The translations under genes and the position numbers were made by a program. From Sporolactobacillus putidus (lineage in GTDB: Bacteria; Bacillota; Bacilli; Bacillales; Sporolactobacillaceae), in the NCBI RefSeq assembly GCF_014647035.1, contig NZ_BMOK01000002.1:186001-250000 (forward strand): a stretch of 64,000 bases of DNA, in the 5' to 3' direction. The notes beneath the pieces were generated by a model, which saw nothing but the letters and a program-made list of their open reading frames with translations, did not search any database and had not been told where the DNA came from. Positions 52,276 through 61,395 of the stretch are shown here, in pieces. Numbering within the stretch: position 1 is the first letter of the stretch; every line of letters begins with the position of its first letter.

Positions 52276-54246
52276 TTATAGGTTAAGAAGCGGGCGGTTC
52301 ACTCGGTTTTGACGATTCGCGTATAGGATCGCACTGTGAACAAATAATAGATGAGATAAATCAGCAAATAGATGAACATGCAGACAGCAACCGGCTCGAT
52401 CAAACTCTGATTCATCATTTTTGAGAGTGCAGTCAGTGCCACCGCGCTGTGCGCGAGGCCAAGGACAAGGGGCAATGCGAAGATAAAGGCGACCTGTTTG
52501 GCGATCGTTCTTCTGATTTCTTTTTTTTGTCACGCCAATTTTCCTGAGGATGCCGTATTGCGCTTTCTCCTGCTCTGCTTCTGTCAGCTGTTTAAAATAG
52601 ATGATGCTCCTGGTGGCGAGCAGAAAAACAAGACCGAGAAAGGCGCCCATAAACATCATCAGTCCGTATATTGACATTGATCCATGATAGACTTTGTAGA
52701 AGCTGCTCATTGGAAAAGATGCGGAACCGATTACCGGGTTCAGTTTTGCCGAAAGCCCGGCTGTCAGCTGACTCGAGTGCTCCGGGTCGCTCACGTTGAT
52801 TTGGGTGAGACTGATCGGATGATTTTGCCGTTCAAGCTGATGAAACAGTGTATCCGTGACAACAACAGAAAAACCGGCAAAAGGTTCGTTTAAAACACCG
52901 TACGGCTTATACCCGACAAAATGAAGCGGTGTCTTGCTTCCCGAAGCCGATATAATTTCACCTGTTTTCCCTTTATATTTCGGTGAAAATTGACTGCTGT
53001 AGAATTTATCCAGTACCATTGCCTTATTTGCATTGAGCTGAAAACGGTCGTTTATTCCGATTATTTTTGCCAGCCGCTTGAAAGAAGACGTGGAGATAAT
53101 CGTCATATTTTCGGCATTCGCCGAGAATACCGGTGAGTTAAATCCATTCAGCGTCCCTTTCGCGCGAATGAGCGGCACCGTTATTTTATCGGTCATCTTG
53201 TGGCCGCCTTCAGCCTTCACTTCTTGATCAAAGAGTTGATCCGCTTTATTTTGAGCTTCTTTCTGCACGCTGTAGGCATAGCTGAAAGGACTGTTTTCTC
53301 TTGCAAATTTGTTCGTTTCATAGTAGAGACTGTAACTGGTTCCAACGGCGCAAAGTGTGATGGCACTCAGTGTCGCGATCACCGTCAGGACTCTCGCGTT
53401 TCCTTTAATGCGGTAGAAAAGCTGCCCGGTGCTGATCATGTTCGTTCCTTTGTAAAAATGCGCCTTATGCTTTTTCGACCGCTTTAAAAGATAGACCGTC
53501 AGCGAGCGAAACAGCAAAAAGGTTCCGGTAATCGTGCAGAACAAAATAATCAAAGCGATGGGGAGCAGACCAAGCCGCCAAACTTTTGAGCTCAGGCCCT
53601 GCAGCGCCAGCCAGTAGCCGCCCGCAATTAAAACGACGGCAAGTATCGCCTGAACGGCGGAAACTTTGGGCGCTTTCTCTCCCACTTTTTCCGCGTGAAA
53701 TAAATCAATGAGTTGAAACCGGTAAATCAGCCGATACCCGTCAAACGATGTTACTAGAATAATCAAAAAGAAAATGATGACCGTTTCCACGATTGCCTGG
53801 GGAGCAATTGAAAAACTGACGTTGACTGCTGTGTCCATCAGTTTCATCAGGATCATGACAAAAAACTTGGACAGAAGCATGCCAATCAAAATACCGATAC
53901 ACAGCGACAGCAGGCCGAGAATCAAATTTTCATAGAAGAGCAAACGGCCGATCTGTTTTTTTCGAAGGCCGAGCAAAGCATAGAGGCCGACTTCTTTTTT
54001 CCGGCGCTTCGTAAAAAAACTGTTCGAATACCAGATGAAGATCGAGACAAAAATAATCAGGACAATCGATGCGGTTTTAAACGACGTATCGATTTTTACC
54101 GTGGAATTTTGTACGACCTGGTGATTAAACTGCAAGGAAACGAATGTAAAAAAAATCATCACACTGAGCATCATTGATGCAAAATAGAGGAAGTATTGAT
54201 AAAAATTTCGTGACATGTTGCGGCGGGCCAGTTTAAATAATGTCAC
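52276..54246 (-). CDS. BceB-type ABC permease, frameshifted near the C-terminus
   Basis: FtsX-like permease of bacitracin/lantibiotic resistance, about 656 residues as read; family length about 650. Ten helices are expected: three pairs in front, a large external domain (about 300-520) and the last helices. After GILRKIGVTKK the frame turns into non-membrane sequence. Removing one A from the A8 run (52521-52528) restores EIRRTIAKQVAFIFALPLV and a normal three-helix end stopping at 52299. This is a disruption, a sequence error or a slippage site. It overlaps the ATPase gene. Confidence 0.88.
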   Translation of the reverse strand: MTLFKLARRNMSRNFYQYFLYFASMMLSVMIFFTFVSLQFNHQVVQNSTVKIDTSFKTASIVLIIFVSIFIWYSNSFFTKRRKKEVGLYALLGLRKKQIGRLLFYENLILGLLSLCIGILIGMLLSKFFVMILMKLMDTAVNVSFSIAPQAIVETVIIFFLIILVTSFDGYRLIYRFQLIDLFHAEKVGEKAPKVSAVQAILAVVLIAGGYWLALQGLSSKVWRLGLLPIALIILFCTITGTFLLFRSLTVYLLKRSKKHKAHFYKGTNMISTGQLFYRIKGNARVLTVIATLSAITLCAVGTSYSLYYETNKFARENSPFSYAYSVQKEAQNKADQLFDQEVKAEGGHKMTDKITVPLIRAKGTLNGFNSPVFSANAENMTIISTSSFKRLAKIIGINDRFQLNANKAMVLDKFYSSQFSPKYKGKTGEIISASGSKTPLHFVGYKPYGVLNEPFAGFSVVVTDTLFHQLERQNHPISLTQINVSDPEHSSQLTAGLSAKLNPVIGSASFPMSSFYKVYHGSMSIYGLMMFMGAFLGLVFLLATRSIIYFKQLTEAEQEKAQYGILRKIGVTKKRNQKNDRQTGRLYLRIAPCPWPRAQRGGTDCTLKNDESEFDRAGCCLHVHLFADLSHLLFVHSAILYANRQNRVNRPLLNL

Positions 54247-55000
54247 TGACGCCACCTCCTAATGCGGACAGCACATCAAGAATCTTTTGAAAGTAATCTT
54301 TGCGGGCCAGCCTCCCCCTATTCAGTGCAGTGAACAGTTCGCCGTCTTTGATAAAAAGGATGCGATGGCAGTAGCTGGCGGAAAAGGCGTCGTGTGTGAC
54401 CATCATGATCGTCGCCTCTTCCTCCTCATTCAGCTGCGACATCATCTGCAGGAGCGCTGTCGCCGATTTGGAATCGAGCGCGCCCGTCGGCTCATCGGCA
54501 AAAATGAGATCGGGACGGACGATGATCGCCCGGGCCGCGGCGGTTCGCTGCTTCTGCCCGCCGGAAACTTCGTAAGGAAATTTGTTTAGAATCTCTTCCA
54601 AGCCCAGCTTTTTCGCAATATGATGCACGCGTTTGACAATTTCAGCCGGATTGACTTTCGCCAGAGCAAGCGGGAGCGCGATATTTTCCTCAATCGACAA
54701 AGTGTCCAGCAGATTATAATCCTGAAAAATAAAACCGAGCCGCTTCCTTCGAAAGGTCGCCAGATCCTGTTCATTCATGTGGACAATCTCAGTCCCATTG
54801 ATCGTTACTCTTCCTGACGTCGGTTTGTCAATGGTCGAAAGAATATTTAACAGCGTTGTCTTTCCTGAACCGGACGGCCCCATAATGCCGACAAATTCAC
54901 CTTTTTCAATGGTCATGTCAATACTCTGGATGGCCGTATACGTATTTCCTCCCCGGCCGTAAACTTTCCTGAGCCGTTCTGCCTTTAATAGTTCGCTCAT
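54233..55000 (-). CDS. BceA-type ABC ATPase
   Basis: A 255-aa ATPase. Walker A GIMGPSGSGKTTLLNILSTI, Q-loop FIFQDYNLLD, signature EVSGGQKQRTAAARAI, Walker B LIFADEPTGALDS and H-loop MVTHDAF. With the permease it removes cell-wall antibiotics from lipid II cycle targets and signals flux to the kinase. GGGGG precedes the ATG. Confidence 0.96.
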   Translation of the reverse strand: MSELLKAERLRKVYGRGGNTYTAIQSIDMTIEKGEFVGIMGPSGSGKTTLLNILSTIDKPTSGRVTINGTEIVHMNEQDLATFRRKRLGFIFQDYNLLDTLSIEENIALPLALAKVNPAEIVKRVHHIAKKLGLEEILNKFPYEVSGGQKQRTAAARAIIVRPDLIFADEPTGALDSKSATALLQMMSQLNEEEEATIMMVTHDAFSASYCHRILFIKDGELFTALNRGRLARKDYFQKILDVLSALGGGVSDII

Positions 55001-55038
55001 CAGAGAAACCCCCGTTTCTATTCATGTCTTACACTTAT

Positions 55039-55086
55039 GATTGTAAGCCGCAAAACAGGGGGGTTCCCTCGATCTATCTTACAATC
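55039..55086. promoter_or_regulatory. Inverted repeat between bceS- and bceA-type genes
   Basis: Arms GATTGTAAG (55039-55047) and CTTACAATC (55078-55086) in the 110-base gap upstream of the ATPase gene. The spacing is large for a terminator; may be part of the inducible promoter. Confidence 0.4.
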
Positions 55087-55098
55087 AGACGCTATTGC

Positions 55099-55114
55099 CT
55101 TACATTTTTGTCAT
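55099..55114 (-). promoter_or_regulatory. BceR-like binding site upstream of the ATPase gene
   Basis: Minus-strand ATGACAAAAATGTAAG matches the known Bce-box pattern TGACA-N5-TGTAA. It is about 100 bases upstream of the ATPase start and overlaps the stop of the kinase gene. Confidence 0.6.
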
Positions 55115-56154
55115 CTTGGCATTTCTTTGCCAATTCCGGTGTAATCGACGATATTCGGAAAATAGAGGGTTACCCTTGTTCCTCTGCCTTCTCTTGAATC
55201 AAGCGATATGCGATGCCCAAGTTTCACGGCCAAGGTTCGGGACAAATATAACCCCATTCCCGTCGCATGCCGCTCTTTCCGTCCGGTATAACCCGTAAAT
55301 CCCCGGTCAAAAACACGTCCGACGTCCTCAGCCCTGATTCCCCGCCCGTTGTCCTCGATTGACAGTTCAGTCCCCGTCTCCACTCTTTTCCCGGTGATTG
55401 CAATCCAGCCCTGATGATCCGTATACTTCAGTGCATTCGAGAGAATCTGATCAATAATAAACTGAAGCCATTTCTTATCAGTCAGCACCTGAAAATCAAG
55501 ACGAGACGTTTCAACCTTTATTTTTTTTGCGATAAATAACTTGGCATGTTTTTTCAGGCTGGCATGGACAATGGTCCGAAGCGGGTATTCGCTGATAAAA
55601 TAGTCTTTCGAAAAGCTGTCTGTTCGCGAATAGTAAAGCGCCTGTTCTACAAAATGGTCGATCTGCTCAAACTCGTTTTCAAGCTTATCAAGCAGCTGTT
55701 CTTTCTTTTTGCCCTCACTATTGCCGATCAGCATTCGCCCTGCCGCGATCGGCGTTTTTACTTCATGAACCCAGGACATGACAAAATCTTTGTTTTCTTC
55801 GATTTCAAGCTGCAGTTTTTGCACCATTTGCTTATTATCCTGATCGATTCTTTGAAGTATTTTAAGAAAAGACGCCTGTTCGGTTGTTCTTGGAGCAGGC
55901 ATGGAAACGAGCCGGTCTTCAGTCGACAGCTCAGCTGCTTTCTTCAGGGCGGACAGATAACGGCTGCGCCGCAAGTAATCATACGACAGATAGACAAGGA
56001 ATAAAAAGAGAATGACGGCGTGCAGATAAATCAGGCTGTCGCCCTTCAGATTTATAAGGGGCTCCAGATAAAGATAAACAGTGATGAAGGTCATCGAAAC
56101 GATGTAAAAAACAAGAAGAAACGCCTGATCTTTCAAATAATCTTTAATGCTCAT
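55111..56154 (-). CDS. BceS-type intramembrane-sensing kinase
   Basis: A 347-aa kinase with two close helices (LLVFYIVSMTFITVYLYL and YLHAVILFLFLVYLSY) and almost no outer loop, so sensing goes through the ABC permease. H-box FVMSWVHEVKTPIAAGRML, N-box IIDQILSNALKYTD, G1 IEDNGRGIRAED and G2 RHATGMGLYLSR. It overlaps the regulator gene by four bases. Confidence 0.96.
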   Translation of the reverse strand: MSIKDYLKDQAFLLVFYIVSMTFITVYLYLEPLINLKGDSLIYLHAVILFLFLVYLSYDYLRRSRYLSALKKAAELSTEDRLVSMPAPRTTEQASFLKILQRIDQDNKQMVQKLQLEIEENKDFVMSWVHEVKTPIAAGRMLIGNSEGKKKEQLLDKLENEFEQIDHFVEQALYYSRTDSFSKDYFISEYPLRTIVHASLKKHAKLFIAKKIKVETSRLDFQVLTDKKWLQFIIDQILSNALKYTDHQGWIAITGKRVETGTELSIEDNGRGIRAEDVGRVFDRGFTGYTGRKERHATGMGLYLSRTLAVKLGHRISLDSREGRGTRVTLYFPNIVDYTGIGKEMPR

Positions 56155-56825
56155 TGCAGCAGGTAACCTTGTCCCTTCTTCGTTTTAATCAACGCTGCGA
56201 GTCCGATCGCCGCCAGTTTTTTTCTCAGGCGGACGACATTCACCGTCAGCGTATTGTCGTCGACAAAACTCTCATCCTCCCAGAGCGCTCTCATGATTTT
56301 ATCCCGGGAGATGACTTCGCCCGCCTGCTTCATCAGCATGTACAGAATCCGGAATTCATTCTTTGTCAGCTCAATCTGCCGGTCGTTGTAGATGAGCCGG
56401 TCATCCTTCAGGTTCAGGATAACCCCCTTATATTCCACAACGCGCGGCTGGTGATCCGGATAAGAGTAGGTCCGTCTCAGCAGCGCATTGATTTTGGCCA
56501 TCAGAATATCCATATCGATCGGCTTCTGGATAAAATCATCTCCGCCCATATTCATCGCCATAATCTTGTCCATGCGCGTATCCCGTGAAGAAATAAAAAT
56601 AATCGGCACTTTGGAAATCTCCCGCAGCTTCTGGCACCAGTAATAGCCGTCATAGGCCGGGAGGTTAATGTCAAGAAGGACAAGGTGCGGTTTGCATTCA
56701 ATGAATGCCTGAACGATATGATCAAAATCGCTGACGTCGGTTCCATTGAAATGCCACTTTTTCAAGGTCTCGACTATAATTTCTTTCATCGTCGGGTCAT
56801 CTTCCACAACAAAAACCGTGAACAT
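56151..56825 (-). CDS. BceR-type OmpR response regulator
   Basis: A 224-aa OmpR-family regulator. Receiver: FVVEDDPTMKEIIVETL, phospho-Asp in LVLLDINLPAYDGYYWC, Lys in FIQKPIDMDIL. Winged helix: ELTKNEFRILYMLMKQAGEV and DDNTLTVNVVRLRKKLAAIG. First gene of the four-gene operon regulator-kinase-ATPase-permease. Confidence 0.96.
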   Translation of the reverse strand: MFTVFVVEDDPTMKEIIVETLKKWHFNGTDVSDFDHIVQAFIECKPHLVLLDINLPAYDGYYWCQKLREISKVPIIFISSRDTRMDKIMAMNMGGDDFIQKPIDMDILMAKINALLRRTYSYPDHQPRVVEYKGVILNLKDDRLIYNDRQIELTKNEFRILYMLMKQAGEVISRDKIMRALWEDESFVDDNTLTVNVVRLRKKLAAIGLAALIKTKKGQGYLLQ

Positions 56826-57147
56826 CGCCTCTCTCCTTTCACTTCATTTGTTATAAACTATTTGAGAAAGGCCAGTAAAATCCATACATAAGGAAAGGGT
56901 CCGGTCGATTTGGGAAAAAGCTTCAAGTGCCCGTACCTCCCTTCACTCGTACATCTTTTCTTTAGCATACTCGGAAATGCGTTTTCCGTAAACATGACCA
57001 GCGGTGTTTCCCTCAAATCCCATACTTATTTTGACAGATTGCAGTCCGCTGTTTACCATTTGAGCTGACGGATCATCTTTAAGCAGAACTTTGTTGAAAT
57101 AGAATGGTACAGCGATTTTACGAGGAGGGCTCGTATTAGCCAGCATA
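56826..57147. other. 322-bp gap upstream of the Bce operon
   Basis: Holds the presumed promoter region of the regulator gene. A 67-codon minus-strand frame (56943-57146) has no ribosome-binding site and no family; not supported as a gene. GAGGAGG at about 57120 is the apparent ribosome-binding site left from the truncated receiver gene. Confidence 0.4.
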
Positions 57148-57474
57148 TTGATTGTTGAAGATGATGCGAAAATTGCGGCACTGCTAGCGCACTATTTGAA
57201 AAAATATGATTTGGATGCTTATATTGCTGACGATTTCGGCCGTATTGCAGTAATCTTCGACGAGCAAAAACCAAGGCTTGTCCTGATGGATATTAATCTG
57301 CCGAAGTTTGATGGCTATTACTGGTGCCAGAAGATTCGGATGATATCCCTGTGCCCGATTATTTTTCTGTCGGCGCGGGACAGTGAAATCGTTCAAGTCA
57401 TGGCCCTCGAAAACGGCGCGGATGACTACATGACGAAACCTTATAATTCTGCGGAGGCCGATATATTTTCCTAA
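57148..57474 (+). pseudogene. Truncated BceR-like response regulator (receiver only)
   Basis: 108 codons. Intact receiver: LIVEDDAKIAALLAHYLKK-type start, LVLMDINLPKFDGYYWCQKI and GADDYMTKPYNS. It then stops after EADIFS, where the family continues with the last helix and the DNA-binding domain. Start codon TTG, poorly spaced. A terminator follows. It is close to the neighbouring intact regulator in the motif DGYYWCQK, so it is probably the remnant of a second Bce-type system. Confidence 0.75.
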
Positions 57475-57477
57475 ATC

Positions 57478-57515
57478 AAAAAAAGCCGCGGGGCTTCAAC
57501 CGTGGCTTCTTTTTT
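57478..57515. terminator. Bidirectional terminator
   Basis: Stem AAGCCGCGG/CCGTGGCTT flanked by A7 and T6 runs, between the truncated receiver and the convergent hydrolase gene. Confidence 0.85.
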
Positions 57516-57541
57516 CCAAATTGAGTTATTCAGATACTAAA

Positions 57542-58744
57542 TCAGTTCAAGATTCTGACGACGACGCCGCTGAAGTGGGCGCTCCAATACGGATTGCTCA
57601 TGCTGACGACGGCAACGCCTGTACTGGACTGCGAACCGATAAAACGTCCGCCGCCGAGGTAGATGCCGACATGGCTGTTTGGGCCTTCCGTGTCAAAGAA
57701 GACGAGATCGCCTGGCTGCGCGTTGCTGTAGCTGACCCGCGTGCCTTCGTTAACTTGAGCCCCTGTCGTTCTTCCAAGACTGATGCCGTTTGCCGCAAAT
57801 GCGGCCTGAACAAACCCGGAGCAGTCAAACTGGCCGGAAGACGGGCTCTCGGCACCCCACACATAAGATGACCGGCCAATAAACTGGTTGCCGTAATTCA
57901 GAATACCGGCGATACCTCCTGAGGACACAGAGGCTGATAGTGTAAAAGAAGGGGAGCTCCCTGAACTTCCTGAATTTGAATTTGAGGTGCTGCTGTTATA
58001 AGATGCCGGGGTGGCAGGCGATGGTGATGCGGGCGGTGCCGCTTGGGCGGCTTTGAGGCTTGCGGCGGCGCTCGCCAGATCGCTCAGTGTTTTCGCGATA
58101 TTCGCCTGCTTGTCATTAAGCGCGCTGATCGCGACCTTTTTCTGAGCTTGAAGCGCATTGACCTCAGCAAGGTTTTTTTGCAGACCGGCCAGTTTAGCCA
58201 CATTTTCCGCCTGCTTCTTTTCGATGCTTAGCTTCTTCTCCTTAACTGCATTTTGATCGTTCTTCTGATCGGTAATGATTTTCTGATCTTGTGCCGTGAT
58301 CAAGTTCAAAGTAGTGGCTCGGTCGATAAAGTCACCGAAAGATTTAGATCCAAGCAGAAAATCCATGACATTCACTGATCCGCCGTTTTTATAAATCGAC
58401 ACAAGGCGAGTATCCAAAAGATGCTTGCGATCATCAATCCTCTTCTGAATGACCTGAATTTCATCCTTAAGGGTTGAAATCTGATCGTTTGTTATATTAA
58501 TTTGGGCCTGTGCGTCACTGATCTGTCCGGTGAGTTTCAGCTGCTGCTGATTCATCTGATCCAGTTCCGCCTGAAGCGCATTCTTCTGTGTGCTCACCTG
58601 ACCGTTGAGTGACTGTTGTGATGCCGTTTGATCCTGAATTGATTGTAAGGATGCTGCGTATGTAACAGAAGGAGCCGTTGCAGAGTATGTAAGTCCGACC
58701 GTCAGTGCGAGTGTCACTGTCACTTTCTTTTTGCTCATTGTCAT
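57542..58744 (-). CDS. CwlO-like NlpC/P60 peptidoglycan endopeptidase
   Basis: A 400-aa secreted hydrolase that cuts D-Glu-diaminopimelate bonds. Signal peptide (VTVTLALTVGLTYSATAPSV), long coiled coil at about 35-230 (LDQMNQQQLKLTGQISDAQA), Pro/Ser-rich linker, and NlpC/P60 domain with catalytic Cys in GQFDCSGFVQAAF, His in SHVGIYLGGGRFIG and a third polar residue. The coiled coil is the type controlled by FtsEX. GGGGAGG lies 13 bases before the ATG. WalR-like boxes lie upstream. Confidence 0.95.
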   Translation of the reverse strand: MTMSKKKVTVTLALTVGLTYSATAPSVTYAASLQSIQDQTASQQSLNGQVSTQKNALQAELDQMNQQQLKLTGQISDAQAQINITNDQISTLKDEIQVIQKRIDDRKHLLDTRLVSIYKNGGSVNVMDFLLGSKSFGDFIDRATTLNLITAQDQKIITDQKNDQNAVKEKKLSIEKKQAENVAKLAGLQKNLAEVNALQAQKKVAISALNDKQANIAKTLSDLASAAASLKAAQAAPPASPSPATPASYNSSTSNSNSGSSGSSPSFTLSASVSSGGIAGILNYGNQFIGRSSYVWGAESPSSGQFDCSGFVQAAFAANGISLGRTTGAQVNEGTRVSYSNAQPGDLVFFDTEGPNSHVGIYLGGGRFIGSQSSTGVAVVSMSNPYWSAHFSGVVVRILN

Positions 58745-58899
58745 GATTGGCTATAGTCCTCCCCAAGACGTTAATTCTCTTTTTTTTCTATTTATCTAAG
58801 CATATTCAGCAAAACTTTCGTTTTTTTTTACACATTTAATCGACTTTTTTATTATAGCATTATCGTTTTCATGACTGATATTAAGCTTGTATGTCTTTT

Positions 58900-58916
58900 T
58901 GAAACATAAATGTAAT
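58900..58916 (+). promoter_or_regulatory. Imperfect WalR-like box
   Basis: TGAAAC-N5-TGTAAT, one mismatch to TGTWAH-N5-TGTWAH, in the divergent region between the hydrolase and the gene at 59084. Confidence 0.35.
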
Positions 58917-58954
58917 ATAGAGTAGAATACTGGTGTATCTTGTCGCTTTTTATT

Positions 58955-58971
58955 TGTAACCTTTTTGTAAT
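58955..58971 (+). promoter_or_regulatory. Perfect WalR box
   Basis: TGTAAC-CTTTT-TGTAAT fits TGTWAH-N5-TGTWAH fully. It is 211 bases from the hydrolase start and 113 from the gene at 59084. WalR controls cell-wall hydrolases such as CwlO. The rest of this 339-base gap is A/T-rich and holds no gene. Confidence 0.55.
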
Positions 58972-59083
58972 TTGATAAACTTCTTAAAAAAATTGTTTCA
59001 TGAAGTCGCGAGATCGACGTTGTAGGACAAATTAAACCATTCATAAACTGAAAAGGAGCATTAAGCAAGGTGGAGGTGAGATC

Positions 59084-59590
59084 ATGATCTTTGTTATCGG
59101 TTCACTTTTCTTGGCTTCCGTTCTGATCAACCTGCTTCGGGAAATACCTCTGACAGGCAAACTGTACCGGCAGCCGCTGGCTCTCTTGCTGTTTACAGGC
59201 TACTCTCTTTCATTCCTGCCTGCTCTGCCGGCGGCGGACTGGTGCATCATGGCTGCAAGCTTCTTTCTTTCGTTCGGACTCGGACTCATGCAGGGACGTT
59301 ACACCCCGCTCGTAAATCATGACGGTGCCTGGTATCTATCCGGTTCAATCATGGCTGTTCTGATCTGGTTTCTCTCCATTCCGATACGCTACGCCTTAAA
59401 ATACGTATCCATTCATTTTCTGTCGCTGACCCCTTTATTAAGCGGATCATCAAGTTTTGTGATTTACTTCATCTCTATGGCCGGTTTTTTATTGGGGCGC
59501 TACACGATGCTCTTTTTCAGATATCCTGCTCTTGTCAAAAAAACGGGACAGAACGAACAAAGAATAAAAAAGCTGGAAGAGATCCGCTGA
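59084..59590 (+). CDS. Integral membrane protein, CcdC-like
   Basis: A 168-aa protein with about five helices (MIFVIGSLFLASVLINLL, WCIMAASFFLSFGLGLMQGR, WYLSGSIMAVLIWFLSIPIR) and a charged C-terminus. The motif GLMQGRYTPLVNHDGAWYLS with a following GS and R is seen in CcdC/DUF1453-like membrane proteins. Function unknown. GGAGGTGA lies before the ATG. Single gene with its own terminator. Confidence 0.75.
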   Translation: MIFVIGSLFLASVLINLLREIPLTGKLYRQPLALLLFTGYSLSFLPALPAADWCIMAASFFLSFGLGLMQGRYTPLVNHDGAWYLSGSIMAVLIWFLSIPIRYALKYVSIHFLSLTPLLSGSSSFVIYFISMAGFLLGRYTMLFFRYPALVKKTGQNEQRIKKLEEIR

Positions 59591-59683
59591 ACTGTTTTTC
59601 TGTTGGAAAAGAAGACAACGCCAAACAGGAGAAAAATCTTGATCCGAATGATCGTGTAACAGTATATAGGAAAATTAAAGTCA

Positions 59684-59733
59684 AAAAGAGGCTGTCTCAT
59701 CAGTTGGTCTTTCGACTGAGGCAGCCTCTTTAA
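59684..59733. terminator. Bidirectional terminator before fumC end
   Basis: AAAGAGGCTG...CAGCCTCTTT with an inner CAGT/ACTG stem, between convergent genes. Confidence 0.85.
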
Positions 59734-59805
59734 CTTCTTAAAATATTGATCCATCAACTTTTTGAATCTTAATTTCACCGACTTTCGATGAGCTCCTGCT
59801 TTCCA

Positions 59806-61194
59806 TTAAGCATGCGGATGGATCATCGCTTCGGGCTTCACGTAATCATCAAACTGTTCGGCAGTCAAGATATGCAGCTTAACAGCTGCCTCCTTCAGAC
59901 TTAATCCTTCTTTGAAAGCGAGCTTCGATATTTTTGCAGCCTGCTCATAGCCGATATAAGGGTTGAGCGCCGTCACAAGCATCAGTGAACGATTGAGATT
60001 TTCCTCAATTTTGTCCTGATTCGGTTCAATGCCGGCAACACATCGTTCATTGAAGGAGCGCATCACATCGGTAAGCAGTCTGGCAGACTGCAGAAAGTTA
60101 TAACCGATGACCGGTTTAAACACATTCAGTTCAAAATTCCCCTGACTTGCGGCAATGCCGATGGCCGCGTCATTACCCATAACCTGAACGGCAACCATGG
60201 TCACTGCTTCACATTGTGTCGGATTAACTTTTCCAGGCATGATCGAGCTTCCAGGTTCGTTTGCCGGAATGGAAAGTTCGCCGATTCCGCAGCGAGGTCC
60301 GCTTGCCAGCCATCTTATATCATTGGCAATTTTCATGAGATCGGCGGCAAGTCCTTTCAGAGCGCCGTGGACAGTCACAATTTGGTCGTGACTGGTCAGT
60401 GCATGAAATTTGTTTTTGGACGAACGGAATGGTTTTCCTGTAATCTTTCCGATTTCCCCGGCAGCCCGCTCCCCGAATTCGGGATGCGCATTCAGCCCGG
60501 TTCCGACCGCGGTTCCGCCAATTGCAAGATCCCTCAGATAATCGGTGCTGGAAAGGAGCATGGCCTTTGCGCGGTCCAGCATGTACGCCCAGCCGCTGAT
60601 CTCTTGTCCAAGAGTGAGCGGCGTCGCGTCTTGAAGATGGGTCCTACCGATTTTGATAATATCCTGAAAGGCTTCGGCTTTTCTGTCCAGCGTTTCCTTC
60701 AGTCCGTCGAGAGCCGGAAGAACCTCATCTTCCACAGCCAGAAGCGCAGCAATGTGCAGTGCCGTCGGATACGTATCATTTGAGCTTTGCGATTTATTCA
60801 CGTCGTCATTGGGATGAACGCGCACCGCTGATCCTTTTTCTTTTAAAAGTTGATTTGAGCGGTTCGCAATGACTTCGTTCACATTCATATTTGACTGGGT
60901 TCCGCTTCCGGTCTGCCAGACCATCAGCGGAAATTCACTGTCCCACTTTCCAGCAATGATTTCATCGGCAGTCGTTACAATCGCCGAAGTCTTTTCGGCA
61001 TCCAGTTTCCCCAGATCATGGTTGGCCAGCGCCGCCCCTTTTTTGAGAACAGCAAAAGCCCTGACAATTTCCAGCGGCATTTTTTCCCATCCGATGTGAA
61101 AATTATGCCTGCTTCTCTCTGTTTGTGCCGCCCATAACCGGTCGGCGGGAACCTTGACCTCACCCAGCGTATCGTGCTCCGTTCGGAATTCCAT
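59806..61194 (-). CDS. fumC: Fumarate hydratase class II
   Basis: Interconverts fumarate and malate; iron-free, tetrameric. It is 462 aa. Motifs: [56 protein letters not shown] and the signature loop [15 protein letters not shown]. The ATG at 61194 is nine bases from GAAGGG; an earlier ATG abuts it. Monocistronic. Confidence 0.98.
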   Translation of the reverse strand: MEFRTEHDTLGEVKVPADRLWAAQTERSRHNFHIGWEKMPLEIVRAFAVLKKGAALANHDLGKLDAEKTSAIVTTADEIIAGKWDSEFPLMVWQTGSGTQSNMNVNEVIANRSNQLLKEKGSAVRVHPNDDVNKSQSSNDTYPTALHIAALLAVEDEVLPALDGLKETLDRKAEAFQDIIKIGRTHLQDATPLTLGQEISGWAYMLDRAKAMLLSSTDYLRDLAIGGTAVGTGLNAHPEFGERAAGEIGKITGKPFRSSKNKFHALTSHDQIVTVHGALKGLAADLMKIANDIRWLASGPRCGIGELSIPANEPGSSIMPGKVNPTQCEAVTMVAVQVMGNDAAIGIAASQGNFELNVFKPVIGYNFLQSARLLTDVMRSFNERCVAGIEPNQDKIEENLNRSLMLVTALNPYIGYEQAAKISKLAFKEGLSLKEAAVKLHILTAEQFDDYVKPEAMIHPHA

Positions 61195-61395
61195 GTGTCT
61201 CATCCCTTCTTTTTATAAACTGAATCACGAAACTATTTAAATGTCTTCCCCACTGTATTCGTTTACATTATCATTATAACGATTTGAGGCAGTGAATGAA
61301 TAGTTATATAGTGATTATTATCCATACTTACGACCCGCGTTTGCATACCAGCTGTCAATTTGTCTATGATAGAATCAAGAAAGCGGGGGATTTTA

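Noticed and set aside
56943-57146. 67-codon minus-strand frame, faintly like an integrase C-terminus
   Set aside because: No ribosome-binding site, no recognised catalytic motif, and it lies over the leader of the truncated receiver.
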